Origin: Formicarius rufipectus
Lineage: Eukaryota > Chordata > Aves > Passeriformes > Formicariidae
Direction: 5' to 3'
Length of the DNA: 64,000 nucleotides
Assembly (NCBI GenBank): GCA_013399695.1
Contig: VXAU01004938.1
Span: 1,943,394 to 2,007,393 of the forward strand
Shown here: piece after piece, positions 11,001-24,441 of the stretch
Layout: the number at the start of each line of letters is the position of its first letter
Numbering within the stretch: the stretch's first letter is position 1
Position numbers and translations under genes: made by a program
The notes under the pieces: model-generated
Seen by the model: only the letters and a program-made list of their open reading frames with translations
The model's database searches: none
What the model was told of the DNA's origin: nothing

Positions 11001-13356
11001 GTTGGGCAGATAGTCCTGTTGTAATGCTGAGAGGAAGGTTATCTGGTTTATGATGGGGGTCATCAAATCCTGGTGACAACCACAGTGTTGCAAAGGGGAA
11101 GAGAGAAGGTGTTGGTGCATGATCAGCACACTGACATATTGTGGCTCTTTGTCTTAGATAATGGTGTTGGTTCTGCTAACCATGTTTCCAGGCTCAGGAA
11201 CAGGGGGTACCAGACACACAAACAGAGGAACTTATTTTTCACCCAGACAAAAGTAAATTGCCACAGGTTCCCACAGGGACCAAAAGCATAACTAGGTTGA
11301 AAAAAAGGATCAAACAGAGTGGTCCATACATAATCTTTTTGATCTGTTCAGCAAGTTCCTAATTTTCAGGAGGATAAATAGAGAGGGATACTATGTTTGC
11401 CCTTTTTCCTACATTCTCTCTGTAAGTTCCAGTTTTGGCTACTCTTGGGAATGGGATAGAGGAAGAGAAAATGAGTTGTTTGGGCTGGTGCTGCCGTTCC
11501 TGTACTGTCACAGTTAGGCTGGATATGTAATGGAAAGTGAAACAATATTTAAAACAAACAAACGAAAACCAACCCCACTTATTTTGCTATTACAAACATA
11601 CCTGCTTATCTGAGCTCTGCCTGCCTGCCTCTTTCTAAGGCTCTGCATGAAATTAGGAGGGTCCATGTACTGTTGATGAGCCTGTGGATTGATTTTGATG
11701 AGGAATATAGGATTGCTGCTGGATCTCTTTGACACCAGGTTTACTGTCACTTCCTGGTGGATAAGATGTGCATTTTTGTAGTTACTGGAAATGCTGTCAG
11801 CATTTTTGATTGCTTAGCTGCACATACTTGCTCAAAAATAGAAATGTAATAACAAATACCTATTTACATGCTGTTGGATGTGTAGAATAACAAACTGCCA
11901 ATTACAGTGCTGTTCAACATTAATGTTTGGAAATACCAATTCTGCCCAGGATGTCAATGTATTTAAACATTTTGCAAGTGGACAGTCTAAACTGCACATG
12001 CCCCTCTCTCTCCCAGCTGTATGACACAAGGTTTGCATAATTCATGGCAACAAGGTGTATAACTGCTATTATGAAACCTGCATGAAAATCAGGATTTTTA
12101 GTGTTCAGAAACTGTGGGTATATGTGGAGTATCCAAGAGCTTTTACATGTAATTGCTTTGTGTTTAGTTTGCTATCAAATCATAGATATTTTAGAATTGA
12201 GATAATTTTTTGCATTAGCTGTCTGTATTATTTTTTACATCAAGATGGATAACTACTGACGTGCTTTCATAATGCAAGAAGTTACTTTTGTTCAGCATCG
12301 TTTCCTAAACATTTAAATGTGTTTTCTTTGAAAATCATATCCTACAGAGAGAGTAGCAAGCAGTAAAGCAGATGAAATGTGCTCTTGTGTTTGAAATTAC
12401 CAGTGTTCACCATTTGCCACATATCATGGGAGATGATGAAATTACTTTTTCTGAAGTTACTAATACCAGTTAGCCTCTGATTTAATGTGAAGAGAAGGAA
12501 AAGTGCTAGTGTTGAAAAGGTATTTAGATGTTAAATAGCATATTATGCTTCTGAAGGATTGTTTCCATGGCATATTTTTGCTCTTCAGTTGTGGCACTGA
12601 AATATTGCTGTTCTAAACTGGTATCTCCTATGCTTTTTTTTTTTCTTTTAATTAGAGCTTTTTCAAAATTACAGAAAAACACTAGGTCTGAAAGGTCATT
12701 TTAAAAATAACATTTCTAAACCAGAATTGCCAAAGACTTAGGTTGCACAACTACAGAAGGCATCCAACAGAAAAATTAGATGGCTCTTTTTTGATTTCCA
12801 GTGGAATGTTTGCCTTGGTGTGTCAGAGAGGATCTAACCCAAGCAATTCTCTGGGTCAGACCATTTAAGTCAACTCTACTCAAGGGAGCTGAATGTGAGC
12901 AGGTTTTGGATCAGCCCCTTGGAGAGATAAAAGCTCAGAAATATCTAGTTGTTAAGTGTTGTTTTCTTTACTGCTTCAAAGATGGTATGCATATTATATG
13001 TAATTGTCTCTGGTAGCTGAGAAGAAGGTAAAACAGAGCAGATAAAGCAGTTATTTAGGAGCCTATTTTATTGTTCTGGATGTATCCTTCCGGACAAGTC
13101 TGACTTTACCAAACACTTGACTGCACAGAACATTACGAGAAGGAAAACTACAGCCTGGAGACAAGGATGAATTCTCAGCTGCATTAGGAGAGTGAGCACA
13201 ATCTATTTTGTCATTTAAATCATTTAATGAGAAATTAATTCTCATTCCATGTGCTCCCTGAGATACAAAGCTCCCCAAAGCTGCAGGCAGAATGTTTTCT
13301 GAAGACACATCTGCTTCAGGGTTGCTAGACTGTGCTGCAGGAAGGCTGCCTGCCTG
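11001..13356. other. Intron, no gene seen
   Basis: Unique sequence. A minus-strand open frame of about 125 codons (13063-13440) has no recognised domain and its only plausible acceptor does not fit the phase of the exon-like block at 13693-13769. Confidence 0.55.
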
Positions 13357-13692
13357 ATGCCAGTGCCTCACCATGCTTTTTATAGCCAGCCGGAGACTCG
13401 AGATGGTGAGTAGCATGCTGGTGTGAGACAGTCTGCTCACTGCAGACAGAGAGCTATGAAAACTGATCTACATGTCTGTGCTTTGCATAGGCTGAAGAAG
13501 AGTCTGAGCAAATGAGACAAACTGTGAACTTTCAGCTCTGTGCAAGAAAGGCTGTGCTAAACTTCTTTTCCTAAGGGGCTGTAACTCAGAGTGGAGTGTC
13601 CCGAAGAAGGTGGGGAGGAAGGAAGCATCTTGTGATCCAGCAAGATAAGTTGAATTAAAACAAAGTGGGAAGAGCACTAAACCTTGCTTTAC

Positions 13693-13769
13693 CTTGTAGA
13701 TTTCTCTTCCATGGTCTCCATTCTCTGTGATCATCATGCCGTCATCGGTGATTGCACTCAAGAGATGGC
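13693..13769 (-). CDS. Exon-like block of unknown gene, antisense to OXR1
   Basis: On the minus strand a 77-bp open block is bounded by TTTTCAG (acceptor, AG at 13771-13770) and AAG|GTAAAG (donor from 13692). It reads HLLSAITDDGMMITENGDHG followed by REIYK. The composition looks coding rather than random: acidic and glycine residues, and codons such as ACC GAT GAC GGC that keep CpG in a CpG-poor region. The frame stays open past the donor to a stop near 13468, so it could also be part of a terminal exon. I do not recognise the peptide and cannot name a family. It could be an antisense transcript, a retrocopy remnant or chance. Confidence 0.3.
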
Positions 13770-13984
13770 CTGAAAAGCAGCACTCTCCCTGTCCTGAACT
13801 CTGTCTTCAAGAGTAATCTTTTCAAATCCCACATCCCAACACCACAAGCCTGTGATGTTGAAAAATGTCTTGCCACTCTGTTTATTGTCTCCCTTATCAT
13901 GTGGTCACCACAGAAGAATATTGTTTGTATGTTAAAAACCTGACTGGTAGTCCTGGCCTGGCCCTGCTTACTCACAAGTCTTAT

Positions 13985-14366
13985 GATGAGCACCCGAGGG
14001 AGCTGGGGTTGTTTAGCCTGGAGGAAAGGAGGGTCTGGGAAACCTTATCGCTCTCTACAACTCCCTGAAAGAAGATTGTAGTGAGGTGGAGATTGGCCTC
14101 TTCTTCCAAGTAATGAGTACTAGGACAGGAGAAAATGGTCTTAAGCTGCACCACCACGGGAGTTTGAACTTTGGAAAAATTTTGTCACAGAAAGGGTCGT
14201 TGAGCACCTGAACAGTCTGCCCCGGGAAGTGTTTGAGTCATCATCCCTGGAGGTGTTTTTAAAAGACATGTCAGCGTGGCATTTAGGGACATGGCTTAGT
14301 GATGGACTTGGCTGTGCTGGGTTAACAGCTGGACTCAGTGAAATGATCCTGTGATTCCATGATCTG
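13985..14366 (+). mobile_element. CR1 3' fragment with ORF2 C-terminus, plus orientation
   Basis: It begins with the ELGLFSLEERR motif of the ORF2 C-terminal region (13995-14035). It continues through degraded WNRLPREVV-type sequence (CTGCCCCGGGAAGTG, near 14220) and the TTAGTGATGGACTTGG 3' UTR block, to a GATCCTGTGATTCC tail. Frameshifts are frequent. It sits just upstream, in + coordinates, of the antisense exon-like block at 13.7 kb but has no shared sequence with it. Confidence 0.85.
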
Positions 14367-17300
14367 CAGCTGTGCATGAACCTGCTGCTCAGACCTGCTC
14401 CTGCTGCTCTTCTGAAGCTCTCACAGTGCCCGCAGCCAAGCTTGAGCTTGAGCTTGGCTGGATCTACATAGTTTAGACGTCACATAGGAACAGACAAACA
14501 AAAACTTAACCCATATTGTATTTAAGGGCTGAATCTGCCTTGGGTGTCAGTTTTGAAGTGAAAGGTGGAGATATTTCTTCCTTGGCTTACAGTAAATATG
14601 ATAAAACCATTACTGATGATAAGGCTTCCTGAAAAGCAGATTAATGTTGATTTTTATAAAATCTGGTGCATATGGTATTGAAAAAATGTTAAGGAACAGA
14701 TACGTGTGTGTTAGTTGCACCATATCTGTGACAGAGCATGAACCCCCTCCTGACAGCTGACCTAATTAGAGAAGGGCTGACTACAATGAGATGTGTTCCA
14801 GAAAATTAACTAGTTTGTCCAAGCTAAAAAACCCTCATAGCTGAGTGTTAAGGAGAAATAATCCTCTGCAATATTACTTAAAGAAGAGTTCTGGGATATA
14901 AAGATACAAGCAAATAATGTAATAACAATGTCAATATTGTGTAAAAACTTCTGCTACAGATAAGGTACAAGTAGGTATCAATTGAAATGCAAAGGCTGGG
15001 ATACTATTTAAGTGTCAAATACTGCAAACCCTCGTTTATATTTTCATTTTGAAATTAGGTTTTCATTTTAGATTATGATTAATTTTAGATTAAATTTTGT
15101 CAGCTCTCCAGATTCTGTCGCATTTTTTTTAGTAGGAACAGATTGCATTTAGTTGTTTCTCTTCTATCACAAGTGCAAAAATCTTCCTGTAATTTTCTTC
15201 TGATTTCGTGTTTCTAGGATTGCTTTTTTCAGTCATCCATTATCTGACTTAAGCTCATTTTTGCATATACAAATCCTTTACTTTTGACAGGTGCCAATAG
15301 TACTGAGAGATTGGCGTCCATTTATTGAAAGGCACACTTGATTTGAAATTTCTTGGTTTCAGGTGCCAGTAGACTTGTGGAATAAACAGTTCAATTTAAA
15401 AGAATGTTAGGTTGAGAAGTTTTGGGATTTTAAGATGTACTGTCAGATTCTAGCTGTGCAGCATTTTTGAACATGTGGTTTTAATAATTTTTTAAAGATT
15501 AAAATTTTAAAATGCAAAATGAATAGACTGTTAGAGAAGGGTATTTTATTAAAGGAGTGTAGTAAAACACATAATCCACTAGTCACAGTGATGACATCGT
15601 AAAACAATCAAGTCAAAATAAAAGGCTGATATTTGAGGTCAGTCTTGGTAAAGGAAAAGATTTATTGGACTTCTCAGTAATCTCTTGCTCCAACACAATA
15701 ATAGAAGATTGTAAACTTTTAGAATATTAACAACACTCATCTTGCTGTAGTAATGAAATACTCTTGAGAAAAAAAATGTAAATCTAAAACCCCTGAGGCA
15801 ATCTGGACTCCTTCTGACCGTGCTATGCAACAAGTAAACACTCCTACCACAATATAGTTCTTTTAAGAGGTAGGTATATTGGTTGTCACACAGCTCTTTA
15901 GTGTGCTGCCTGGAATTCAGAGCAAGGCAAAATGATTTCTGCCTGTAATTCTCCATGATGAGGAACCACAGAAAATTCTTAACCCTATCACTGGATCCTA
16001 AATAAAATCAGTGTTGCAGTAGCATGTGCCTCTCTGTCTCCACTGCTGGTGTGGTGGTTAGGAAGACTAATCAGTCTTTCATATTTGGTGTTGTTTGTGG
16101 GGCTTCAAGTGGAAGCAAAAGGAGGTGGCCAGGTGATCGTGTAGTGGGCACTACATAATGACCAGCTATCAACAGCCAGCTAGACTGGTATCCAACCAGG
16201 AAGGAAATTGTTTCTTTGTGAGACAAAATTGCTCAAAATATTACTGTCCCCTCTACTGAATGATATGAGTGTTTGTGAGCCGTTTCAGTGGAAAGAAGGA
16301 TGAATTAGTTTAACACAGTCTGTGAGAGTGCTGTGCTGGATAATCAGCAGAGGAGCAACCCCCTTAAATAACAACTTCTGCTTGATAGGTGAACATTTGA
16401 CCATATGCCAAGAATATGCTCTATAGACCTTTTATAAATTTAAGCAAATACATGAATTCTTGGTTGGCTTTGGGTGAAGAGAACCAGAATCTAGTTTGCA
16501 GTTGCCCTCCCTCCAAGGTTGTTTAGTGCTGCTTAAACCAGTGGGCATACTGAGCTCAGTGCCCCAAATTCTAACTCATATAATGTGTATCCCTGTAGAA
16601 GATTTGCTCAAATTAAAGTAGCTTAAATATTCATATGACCCAGCTTTTTAGACTAATTACAGAGAAAATAAAATAAAAAATATAATCAGATCCTTGCAGG
16701 AAGTACTGGAAGAAAGCTTTGCAAAAATTCCCCTGAGAAGGAAAAGTCAAGAAAGGTTGTGCATAGTACTTTCCAGTCCCTTCAATCTTGAGAAAAAGTT
16801 ATTTTACTTATAGCAACAAAACTGTGCAAAGTGTAACTAATTATCCTCTGATTTTTTTCTCTTTACTCAGCTTTTATGAAGGATGGGTAAGAGGAGATTT
16901 ATCTCAGGGTGTGCTATGCATTTGCTTCACTTTGCCTCCTTTTTTAAGGGATAGGAAAAGAAGAATCGGAGCAAAACTCGGTGAGACCATGCAGTGGGAG
17001 AAAGAATGAACACTTGGACATGGCATAAAAAATTATTTCTCTGTCTTATCTTCTGTGGGTTGTTGCCACTGTCCTGAGTACAGACCAGCAGAGACCAAGA
17101 CTACCTGGTAGTGGATGGGATTTTTATTTCTTCCCTTGGTACCCAAGCAAGTTAAGCAGAGGAACCAAAGCTATTAATGATAATAATTGAATAATATGTA
17201 GTAATAATTTAATAACATCTGCCACTGTGTGTGGTAGATAAATTGTGCTGCTCTTAGTAAGAGTAGGAAACAACTTTTCTTTTGGTAATTTGAGCATTTT

Positions 17301-20300
17301 TACATCAATCCTATGGTCCTATCAATAACTGTTGCATGTCTCTGCTGTAAAATGGCGGTGCTGAGGTGCCATTTTCAAGGATGTAATGTCAAGACAATCC
17401 ATATCAAGTTTTCTATGTGTTTAAGCACTGCATCTTTCTTTATTAAACTCTCTGCTTTATATTTAAAATATCTTTGTTAGCTAGAGGTGTACACTGATAA
17501 AATGATGAAGGGAAAAGCCAAGTGGCTTTGATTTTACTAGCTAGCTCAACTAGCTGCTCTCAGAAATTAATACATTAGCTCTCACTTCACCGCACCTTCA
17601 AAGAACAGTATTTAAACCTTCCTGACATTTCCCCCTAACATCTTCCTTAACTGCACATAATTTATAAACATCTAAACAAGCATGAATCATCCTTCTTTTA
17701 AACTCAGTGACTCTTCTGCACTGAATAAATAGTGCTAGCCAAGAAAGGAAATTTCAAAGAGAAGCTGAAAGTGATTTTAGATTTATATTGTCATCTTCTA
17801 CGTCAGCAAAGCCAAGCTTGCGTAAGTCTGTGCTCTGGATGCCTTTTATGTTCCCTGGTGTTTGTAGCCCATGTGCGTGTCAACCAGTTGTTGTAATAAA
17901 GATGGGTGTACCATGAAAAAGTAGGGCTGGACTGAGCTCATTGTTTGAGGTGGCCCTTAGGATGGAACAGGTGAATTTAGTGCATTCCCAGATGGGACTT
18001 GTGGTAGAGCTGACCTCCTGGCAGAGAAAAGATAAGGAGGGGGAGTTATCTTGGAATTAAGTCCATAAGCCCTCCTTTCATTAATGGAATTTTGCAGATC
18101 TGCCTGGTCCTGGCTGACATAATGTATCACTGAGCTCTCTGGACACATGAATTTGTCACTGCAAGTGTTTAATAGCCTTGTTTGTGTCACTGCAGTTGAG
18201 GTTGGTCAGTGCTGTGGAGCTTTCATAGTGTAATTTTCCTGTCCTGAAGAAGTGATGATTCCACTTTTCTCAAAGCTATAACTCTGCCTATAATGCATGC
18301 TCATATCAGCTGCTGTTCAGTTTTGAAGTCACTTACAGTAGATGAGGGAACTTCAAGAGCCTATCTCTGAACATGGTGAGAAATGGGGATCAGATCGTTG
18401 TTCTTAACCATACTACTCAGGTCAGCTGTACTGCAGGGTTTTTTCGGTATGTTTGATATCGTATCAGCAAGGCCAGACCCGGGTGGAGCCACTGGTGCTG
18501 AGCAGCAAAGATCCAAGAATATGCTGTAAGCTACACTGTAGCCTGCTGGCATATCCCAAATGTGCCTCTGATCAGAACTTAAATCTCTATGTGTTAGCTT
18601 CAAAGTCATTCAGAGGCTTCACTTGAGTTGTCTGCTATGCCAAGTGGTGGTGGATATGCCTCTACCTGTGGCTTTATTCCTGCAGCTGCCGTGGGGTGCT
18701 CTGGCTTTTGGGAAACTGTGGAGAAAGTTGTGCACTGTTGAAGCACGCCTTGGGTGTAGGGATTCACTGCATCTGAAAGCATCCCAACCAATATCTGAAA
18801 TGTGTTCAAGATCTGTGTTCTGTAGCAGTGTGTTATTAGCATCTAATTCTAGTTTGGTATGAAATGTTATATTTTGGTGTGGGGGGGAAGATAAGCAGCA
18901 GGTATGTTATTAAGACTTTGTTTTTGTGGGAGAAACTATTTGCAAGTTCATAAGAACATAAATCACCTGACTCCTGAAATCCTCCAGATTTTGCTTTATT
19001 GTTAGATAAAGTAGCTCTAGTTCAATATCTGAACTCTTATGTTGCTCTTTTTCAACAGTACTATGGAGTGTTTTCACATTTGCTTTCATGCCTTTGATAA
19101 CTCATGTCAAATACTGTCAAACAGAGTATAGATTGATTGTATCAGATTTACTGGATGATTAAATTATTGCAAGAAAAGTTTCCCACAACTGTTCGTTGTT
19201 TTACTTGCAATAAATATCAAGAAGAGTTTGAAAATTCTTTGATCTTCTCCCGAAACACCAAGTGGTGTATGCAAATGTTGAGTGCAGCAGGAGGTCATAT
19301 GGCCTTTGAACTCCACAAGAAACCAGTAAAATAAAGTCTGAAAGAAGAACCCTGGAGAGTCTAAAGGTTTGTGGCCAATGCACCCCATGATGTCTGAAGA
19401 CTTAGGTAGCAACAGCTTTGTAGGGCTTTTAGATAAGTGTAGTAATTGGAAGCTACAAGATAAAATTGGGATAGGGAGGGTGGAAAAGAAGACTGTACTG
19501 GGAAAACCATTTGTTTTAGCGGCTGTTTCTCAATTTTACTTTACAATTTTCCTCAAAAGCTCTTGAGAAACAAAGGACCAAAGCCATCAACTACATTCAC
19601 CTAGAGTTTTTATTCTGCTGTTAACTATGTATTAAACAAAGTACGAAGATAAAGCTAAAAAATAGCACTATATAGGAATGTTTAATAATGGATTTACATA
19701 TGATGTAACATTTTCCTCTTTTTTAACAAATTTTATCAGTAGAAATATAAGACGTGAAAAACTTATAGAACCTTTATTTTCAGAGAAAAATACTGATCCT
19801 TTTCCTATTAAATATGAATACAATAAGCAATTCTAGATACCAGTGCTTTCTGAGAAATTCACTGTTCCAGATGTAAGCACATGGTTGCAGATTAATAGCT
19901 TCTTCTTTTTTCAATTTTTTAAAATTATTTCCAAGTCTGTTGGTTGCTGAATTTTGTGACTTTTTTTTTAAGAAGTGAGGCCAGTGTGAGCTTCCTATCA
20001 CTACCTTTCTTTAAATACTGAAGATTAGTTTTGCTCTTTTTGCAAACAGTAGTCCTGCAGTCACAGACAGTAACTGGTGGGGAATAAGACTGAAACAAAC
20101 GAAACTGTGTTTGTGTATGTCTAACATCAGTGCTTGATTTGAGAAATCTTTAAAAATGCATTTTTATCTTAGTTTTATAATTGAACTATTTTTATAATTT
20201 CTAATGAGATATTTCTATTGCATTGTTTTTACTGAGGTAAATATTTTACATTGTTGAGAATGCAGCAGGCCTTTTAAAACTAACCTCCATGCTTTCTATT

Positions 20301-20364
20301 TACAATTACAAGAGCCTTATTCCAAATGTTTTAAATTATTAGTCTGTTTCTTAAACTTAGCAGT
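14367..20364. other. Intron, no gene seen
   Basis: Six kilobases of AT-rich unique sequence. No CR1, LTR or exon recognised. Frames of 60-105 codons on both strands look like chance. Confidence 0.6.
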
Positions 20365-20825
20365 TGTATCCAGTGTCCATGCCAAGGTTTTGGTGGAAGG
20401 GGAGCTTTGGGGATAACCTCTGTGAGAAGGGGCCAGGGGATGCTGGGTGCTCCACAATGCACCTACCATGGGACACGACTGAGCCCATCAGGCAGCCTGG
20501 TGGCACCTCTGTGAAAACAAGTCTGATAAAGGACACAGATAGCAGGAAGACAGAGGAACCAAGGGAAGTCCAAGGCCAGAGCAAAAGGAGATGCTCCACA
20601 GCAAAGGAACTGTGGCCCAGAGACAAGTCCCTGCTGGAGACTCCCAAAGGGAGACAATCCCCCAAAGGGATTGTGGCCTATGGAGGACTCATGCTGGAGT
20701 AGAAGAAACAAATTAGAAGAAAGGAACAGCAGAAGAAAAGAGTGAGAAGTAGAGGGTGGCTGAGATGAACTTTTGTGGTTTGACCATACCAGCATGTGTT
20801 GGTGCCCTACCATACCCTTTTCAGA
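20365..20825 (+). mobile_element. Avian LTR-like repeat with internal near-duplicates
   Basis: The GC-rich block has two imperfect tandem units, ACTGTGGCCCAGAGACAAG...CTGCTGGAG and ATTGTGGCCTATGGAGG...ATGCTGGAG (20610-20700). It then has AAGAGTGAGAAG and GAGATGAACTTTTGTGGTTTGACC. This ordering (CCCATGGAG/CTGGAG units, then GATGAACTGACC) resembles a common avian interspersed repeat that I associate with ERV LTRs. The family name is uncertain and the edges are approximate. Confidence 0.4.
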
Positions 20826-23800
20826 CTTTCAGGGAAAAAGAGACACCCTTTTTTTCCAGTGATGCTGCATTTGAAATTGACTTGGTCTCTTTTGGACTGG
20901 AAAGGGAAATATCTAACTTATTTGTCACAGAATTAGAATATTTGTGTTGGCATTTATATGATTTTTTAAAAATATAAATTCTGTCTTGACAAGGAATAGG
21001 CATAGAAATGAGCCTTTTTTTTTTTCTACTAAAAAGCAATACCTGGAGGTTTTGAAACCATGTAAATGGAGCAGAACAAAACTGTCCTACAGCAGTGTAA
21101 TTAAGTTAATTAGAGTGTAGACAAAGACTCACCTTGCTCTTCTGTTAGGTATCCTTAAATCCTTTCGAACAGAGATGTTTCTGTGAAAAAACACTTTTCC
21201 CTTCATTGCTGAATACAGCTGACATTTTAAGCTTCTGCTTGAGTGCAGCACTAACAGGCTGCCAGGTCCAGTTCTGGTTTGTGTTGCTGGTTCATTTGGC
21301 ATGGAGTAAATTGGGAGGTAAGCTGTCAATACATGCCATGGAGAGGAAGGCTTTGCCATTGTAATGCAGCAGAGTGAGAAGAAAAATGTCTTTGTCTGCA
21401 TATATTATAAACTGCTCCCTGTTCTTTTATCTGAGCCCTCTCCATTTTTTTTTCTTTGAAAATGTTTCGATTGTGACACTATCGATACCCAGGTTTTGTG
21501 GGAAAGTGCATTCCCACAAGATTCTTTTAGAATGTCAGATAGAAAAGACATGTGATGAGTCCTTTCAGATCAGTCTGACCCCTCTGTGCAGCCCATCACT
21601 GCAGGCAGGATTCACCCATGTCCACATAATGTTCTCTGACTGCTGATTATGCAACATTGTGATGGCAGGATATAGAAATGTTCCTGCAGAGAAAAGAGGT
21701 TCACAAAAAATTTCTTCAGTTGAGAATTTCTTATAAAGCATCCCTAAAATAGCATTAGTACATTGTAAAACTAAAGTTCTTGCAAACTTTTATTTTCAGT
21801 CTGCTAAAAATGAAAACAGAAAGAAAAATAATACCAAAAAAAATGAGATGCAAGAACAGGGGAAGAAAAAAACAAAGGAAGAAGTAAGATGTAGGATATG
21901 TAAGAAGAAATAAAACCAAGACTAAGGAAAGTGATAATTCACAAGTGCTAAAATGTAGTGTTCTATTGAGAACCAGTACCATACTTGCGATCACTTGAAA
22001 CTTGTGGAAAATATCTAGAGCAACTTTAAACTGAAGAAACATGGAAAAAATCAGTGGAAAATGCAATGGAAAATATAAGATGGAAAGCATTAATTTCATA
22101 TCACCTGACTTTATATAGCTTCTGCCCCTGCTTGCAGCACAGTATGGAAGTCTTATGGTTCCTTTGGTGTAAAGTATTGATTGTTTTGAGAACTTACAGT
22201 GCACATCAGGTAATATTCTTCACCAGAAGTATGTCTTCTGGCAACTAACTGACCTGGGAGAGTACACAGGAGAGCAGAGTGGACCTCTTAGCCTAAAGGA
22301 ACAGCAAAGTTTGCTCATTGCAGGCAGATGTGCCCTTACTGTGCAGATGTTGGGTTTAAATGTAGAATTGTGAAATCTTTAGGGTTCTTCCAAATAGTAA
22401 GGGAAGCAACATGCCTGGTGGTGCCATAGAATGAATGGTCATATCACTCTCCACATTCACAGGTGGTGACTAAATAAAGAACCCCTAATTGTTCCAAGTT
22501 TTTTTCAGCTAATATTTAATTTTATCCATCAGTTTACAAATATTTTATTACTTGCCTGTTTTTGCTTCTCCACTACAGAAGATTTATAAACAGGAGATAT
22601 ATAGAGTTATAGGCAGTTCTTTTAGCAAGATTCAATGACAAACTGACAAAACCTTCATTCTAATTTTACATTCCTGTCTATGGCCAAGCTTTATTTCTCT
22701 GGCATAGCTCTACTAGGTACCAGGAACCCACTGTTTGGATGAAATGAGCCTGATTCTCATTCTCTCTAGGAAATGTCATGAATAGATAAAGGGATGTAAG
22801 ACAGGGCTCAGACTGGGCTTAAAATCTTGGAAGTCCGTGAATTTGCCTGCAGTTATGCATCAGTCTTGTATTCCTGGCAGAGTGTAATAGTGGGATTGCA
22901 ATGGACATTTCTGTCTGCCTGTAGAGTCCAGCCTTGGTCAGAGCAGGTCATGGTGGCAGGGGAAATGTGCCACAATCTCTGCTGGCACCTGCTGGGTTTT
23001 TGTGTGCCTGTGGAAATGCAAGTCTCAGTTCCAGTCTCGTGAGTGCAGTGCTGGATTAGAAAAATGGTTCTACTTTTTACATGGATACAAAAACTTGGCC
23101 CTAATGTAGACTGTGTCAAAATAGGTTGTATCCTGAACTGAGTGATAGTGGTCTTGCTGTCATCATCCTTTTCTTGCACTAAAGGAACCCCTAATGAGTT
23201 TGCAAGCATGCTTCTGCTTTTTTTTTCCCACACTGGGACCTTAGTTTCTGGATTTTCCTAGCCCCTTTCTTTGTGGCTGCAAGTCAGGGTTTCTAAAAGA
23301 GCTTATTTAAGATGGGAGATGGCTGCTGTAATTTGGCACTAATTATTTTACATTCATCTTTAGAAAAAGAAAAAGTTGACATTAAAAACAGTGATGCTTT
23401 GTTTTTATTCTTATGTATTTCCTTTGCACTACGGGCTTGGAAAATATGTCAGCTGAGGTACATGACTTGATGTATACTTAGGCCTTAACCACTGTCAGTG
23501 AGGCTTTGCTAATCTCAAATATTTGTCCTGCAAGGCACAAGAGGATGCATATGAACTGAACATTCAAGGAGAAAAACTATTTATAAATAATAAATGTATG
23601 TCAACCATCATAGGTAGAAGGAAGGAATATGTGTATTTGTTGTATCTCTGTCCATTCAAAGGAATTAAAGGTAAGATCTACTTACCAGAGGAGCTGTATG
23701 GTATTTACTCTCCCCTCAGAGGCTTTTGAGGATGCAGTTAGTAGGTGACACTCCTGCTTTTCCTCAGGAGCAGTGGTGGAAGCTCCAGAGATTTAATAGT

Positions 23801-24115
23801 CCTCAGAACCCTCCTTCATTGCTATGCATGTTCCCTTTCTGTCTGGTCCCTACTTGTTCTTTTTGAGATGGATGTTCTGCAAAGCTGGAGGTAACAGTTC
23901 CTCTGGTGTACACAGATATCGCTTCCAGTTAACAAAGTGGTGAACTGAGATGAAGCAATGAGCACTGGGAATGAAATACAGCTCTGATGAAGAAGGGATC
24001 AGCTTGGATCATGTGGGATATCTGGAAGACCAGGGACGTTGTATTGAGCAATCCAGATATTCTGGGCTTTGAGACAATGCAACGGTGTTCATTGTGAAAT
24101 AAAACCTTGAGTTTG
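20826..24115. other. Intron, no gene seen
   Basis: The longest frame in the region (minus 21755-22204, about 149 codons) is rich in Phe, Leu and Ser because it reads through A-rich sequence. It lacks splice or start context and is likely chance. Confidence 0.55.
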
Positions 24116-24441
24116 TGTTATAAAAAGATGCAAAAGAAGAAATTGCAGATGGGAAACATGTCTGAGCTTGCAAAAATAAAGGAACAAAGAAATACCTACG
24201 TGTCCAGAAAACCATATAGAAGGAGGAGAAGGAGTTCACGTGAACAAGAAGTTTAAACCAATAATAGGATAGAGAAGAACACATGAACAATAGACAATAG
24301 CCAATAAGCGCTTGATGTATGTGTGATACTGAAGCTAAAAATGTATAAAACAGGAAACATTGTAAGCAATAAATGGCATTAGCATTGATCATACTGGTCG
24401 TTGTGCTGTGTCCGCTATCCCGCTAATTCTGCCAGATCACA
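24116..24441 (+). mobile_element. Solo endogenous-retrovirus LTR (provisional ends)
   Basis: The segment has LTR architecture: a TATAAAA at 24344-24350, AATAAA at 24368-24373, then a U5-like stretch CATACTGGTCGTTGTGCTGTG followed by TCCGCTATCCCGC and an end in CA. This U5 pattern resembles avian ERV LTRs as I remember them. A TG start at 24116 and CA end at 24441 would give about 326 bp. I found no clear target duplication, no primer-binding site and no gag/pol sequence beside it, so it would be a solo LTR. The ends are a guess. Confidence 0.55.

Noticed and set aside
13063..13440. Minus-strand 126-codon frame as a terminal exon following the 13.7-kb block
   Set aside because: The acceptor before it requires phase 1 entry while the exon-like block exits in phase 0, and the frame has no recognised domain.
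21755..22204. 149-codon open frame on the minus strand
   Set aside because: Composition follows the A-rich + strand (Phe/Leu/Ser repeats), with no domain, start context or splice sites. Frames of this size recur by chance across 64 kb.
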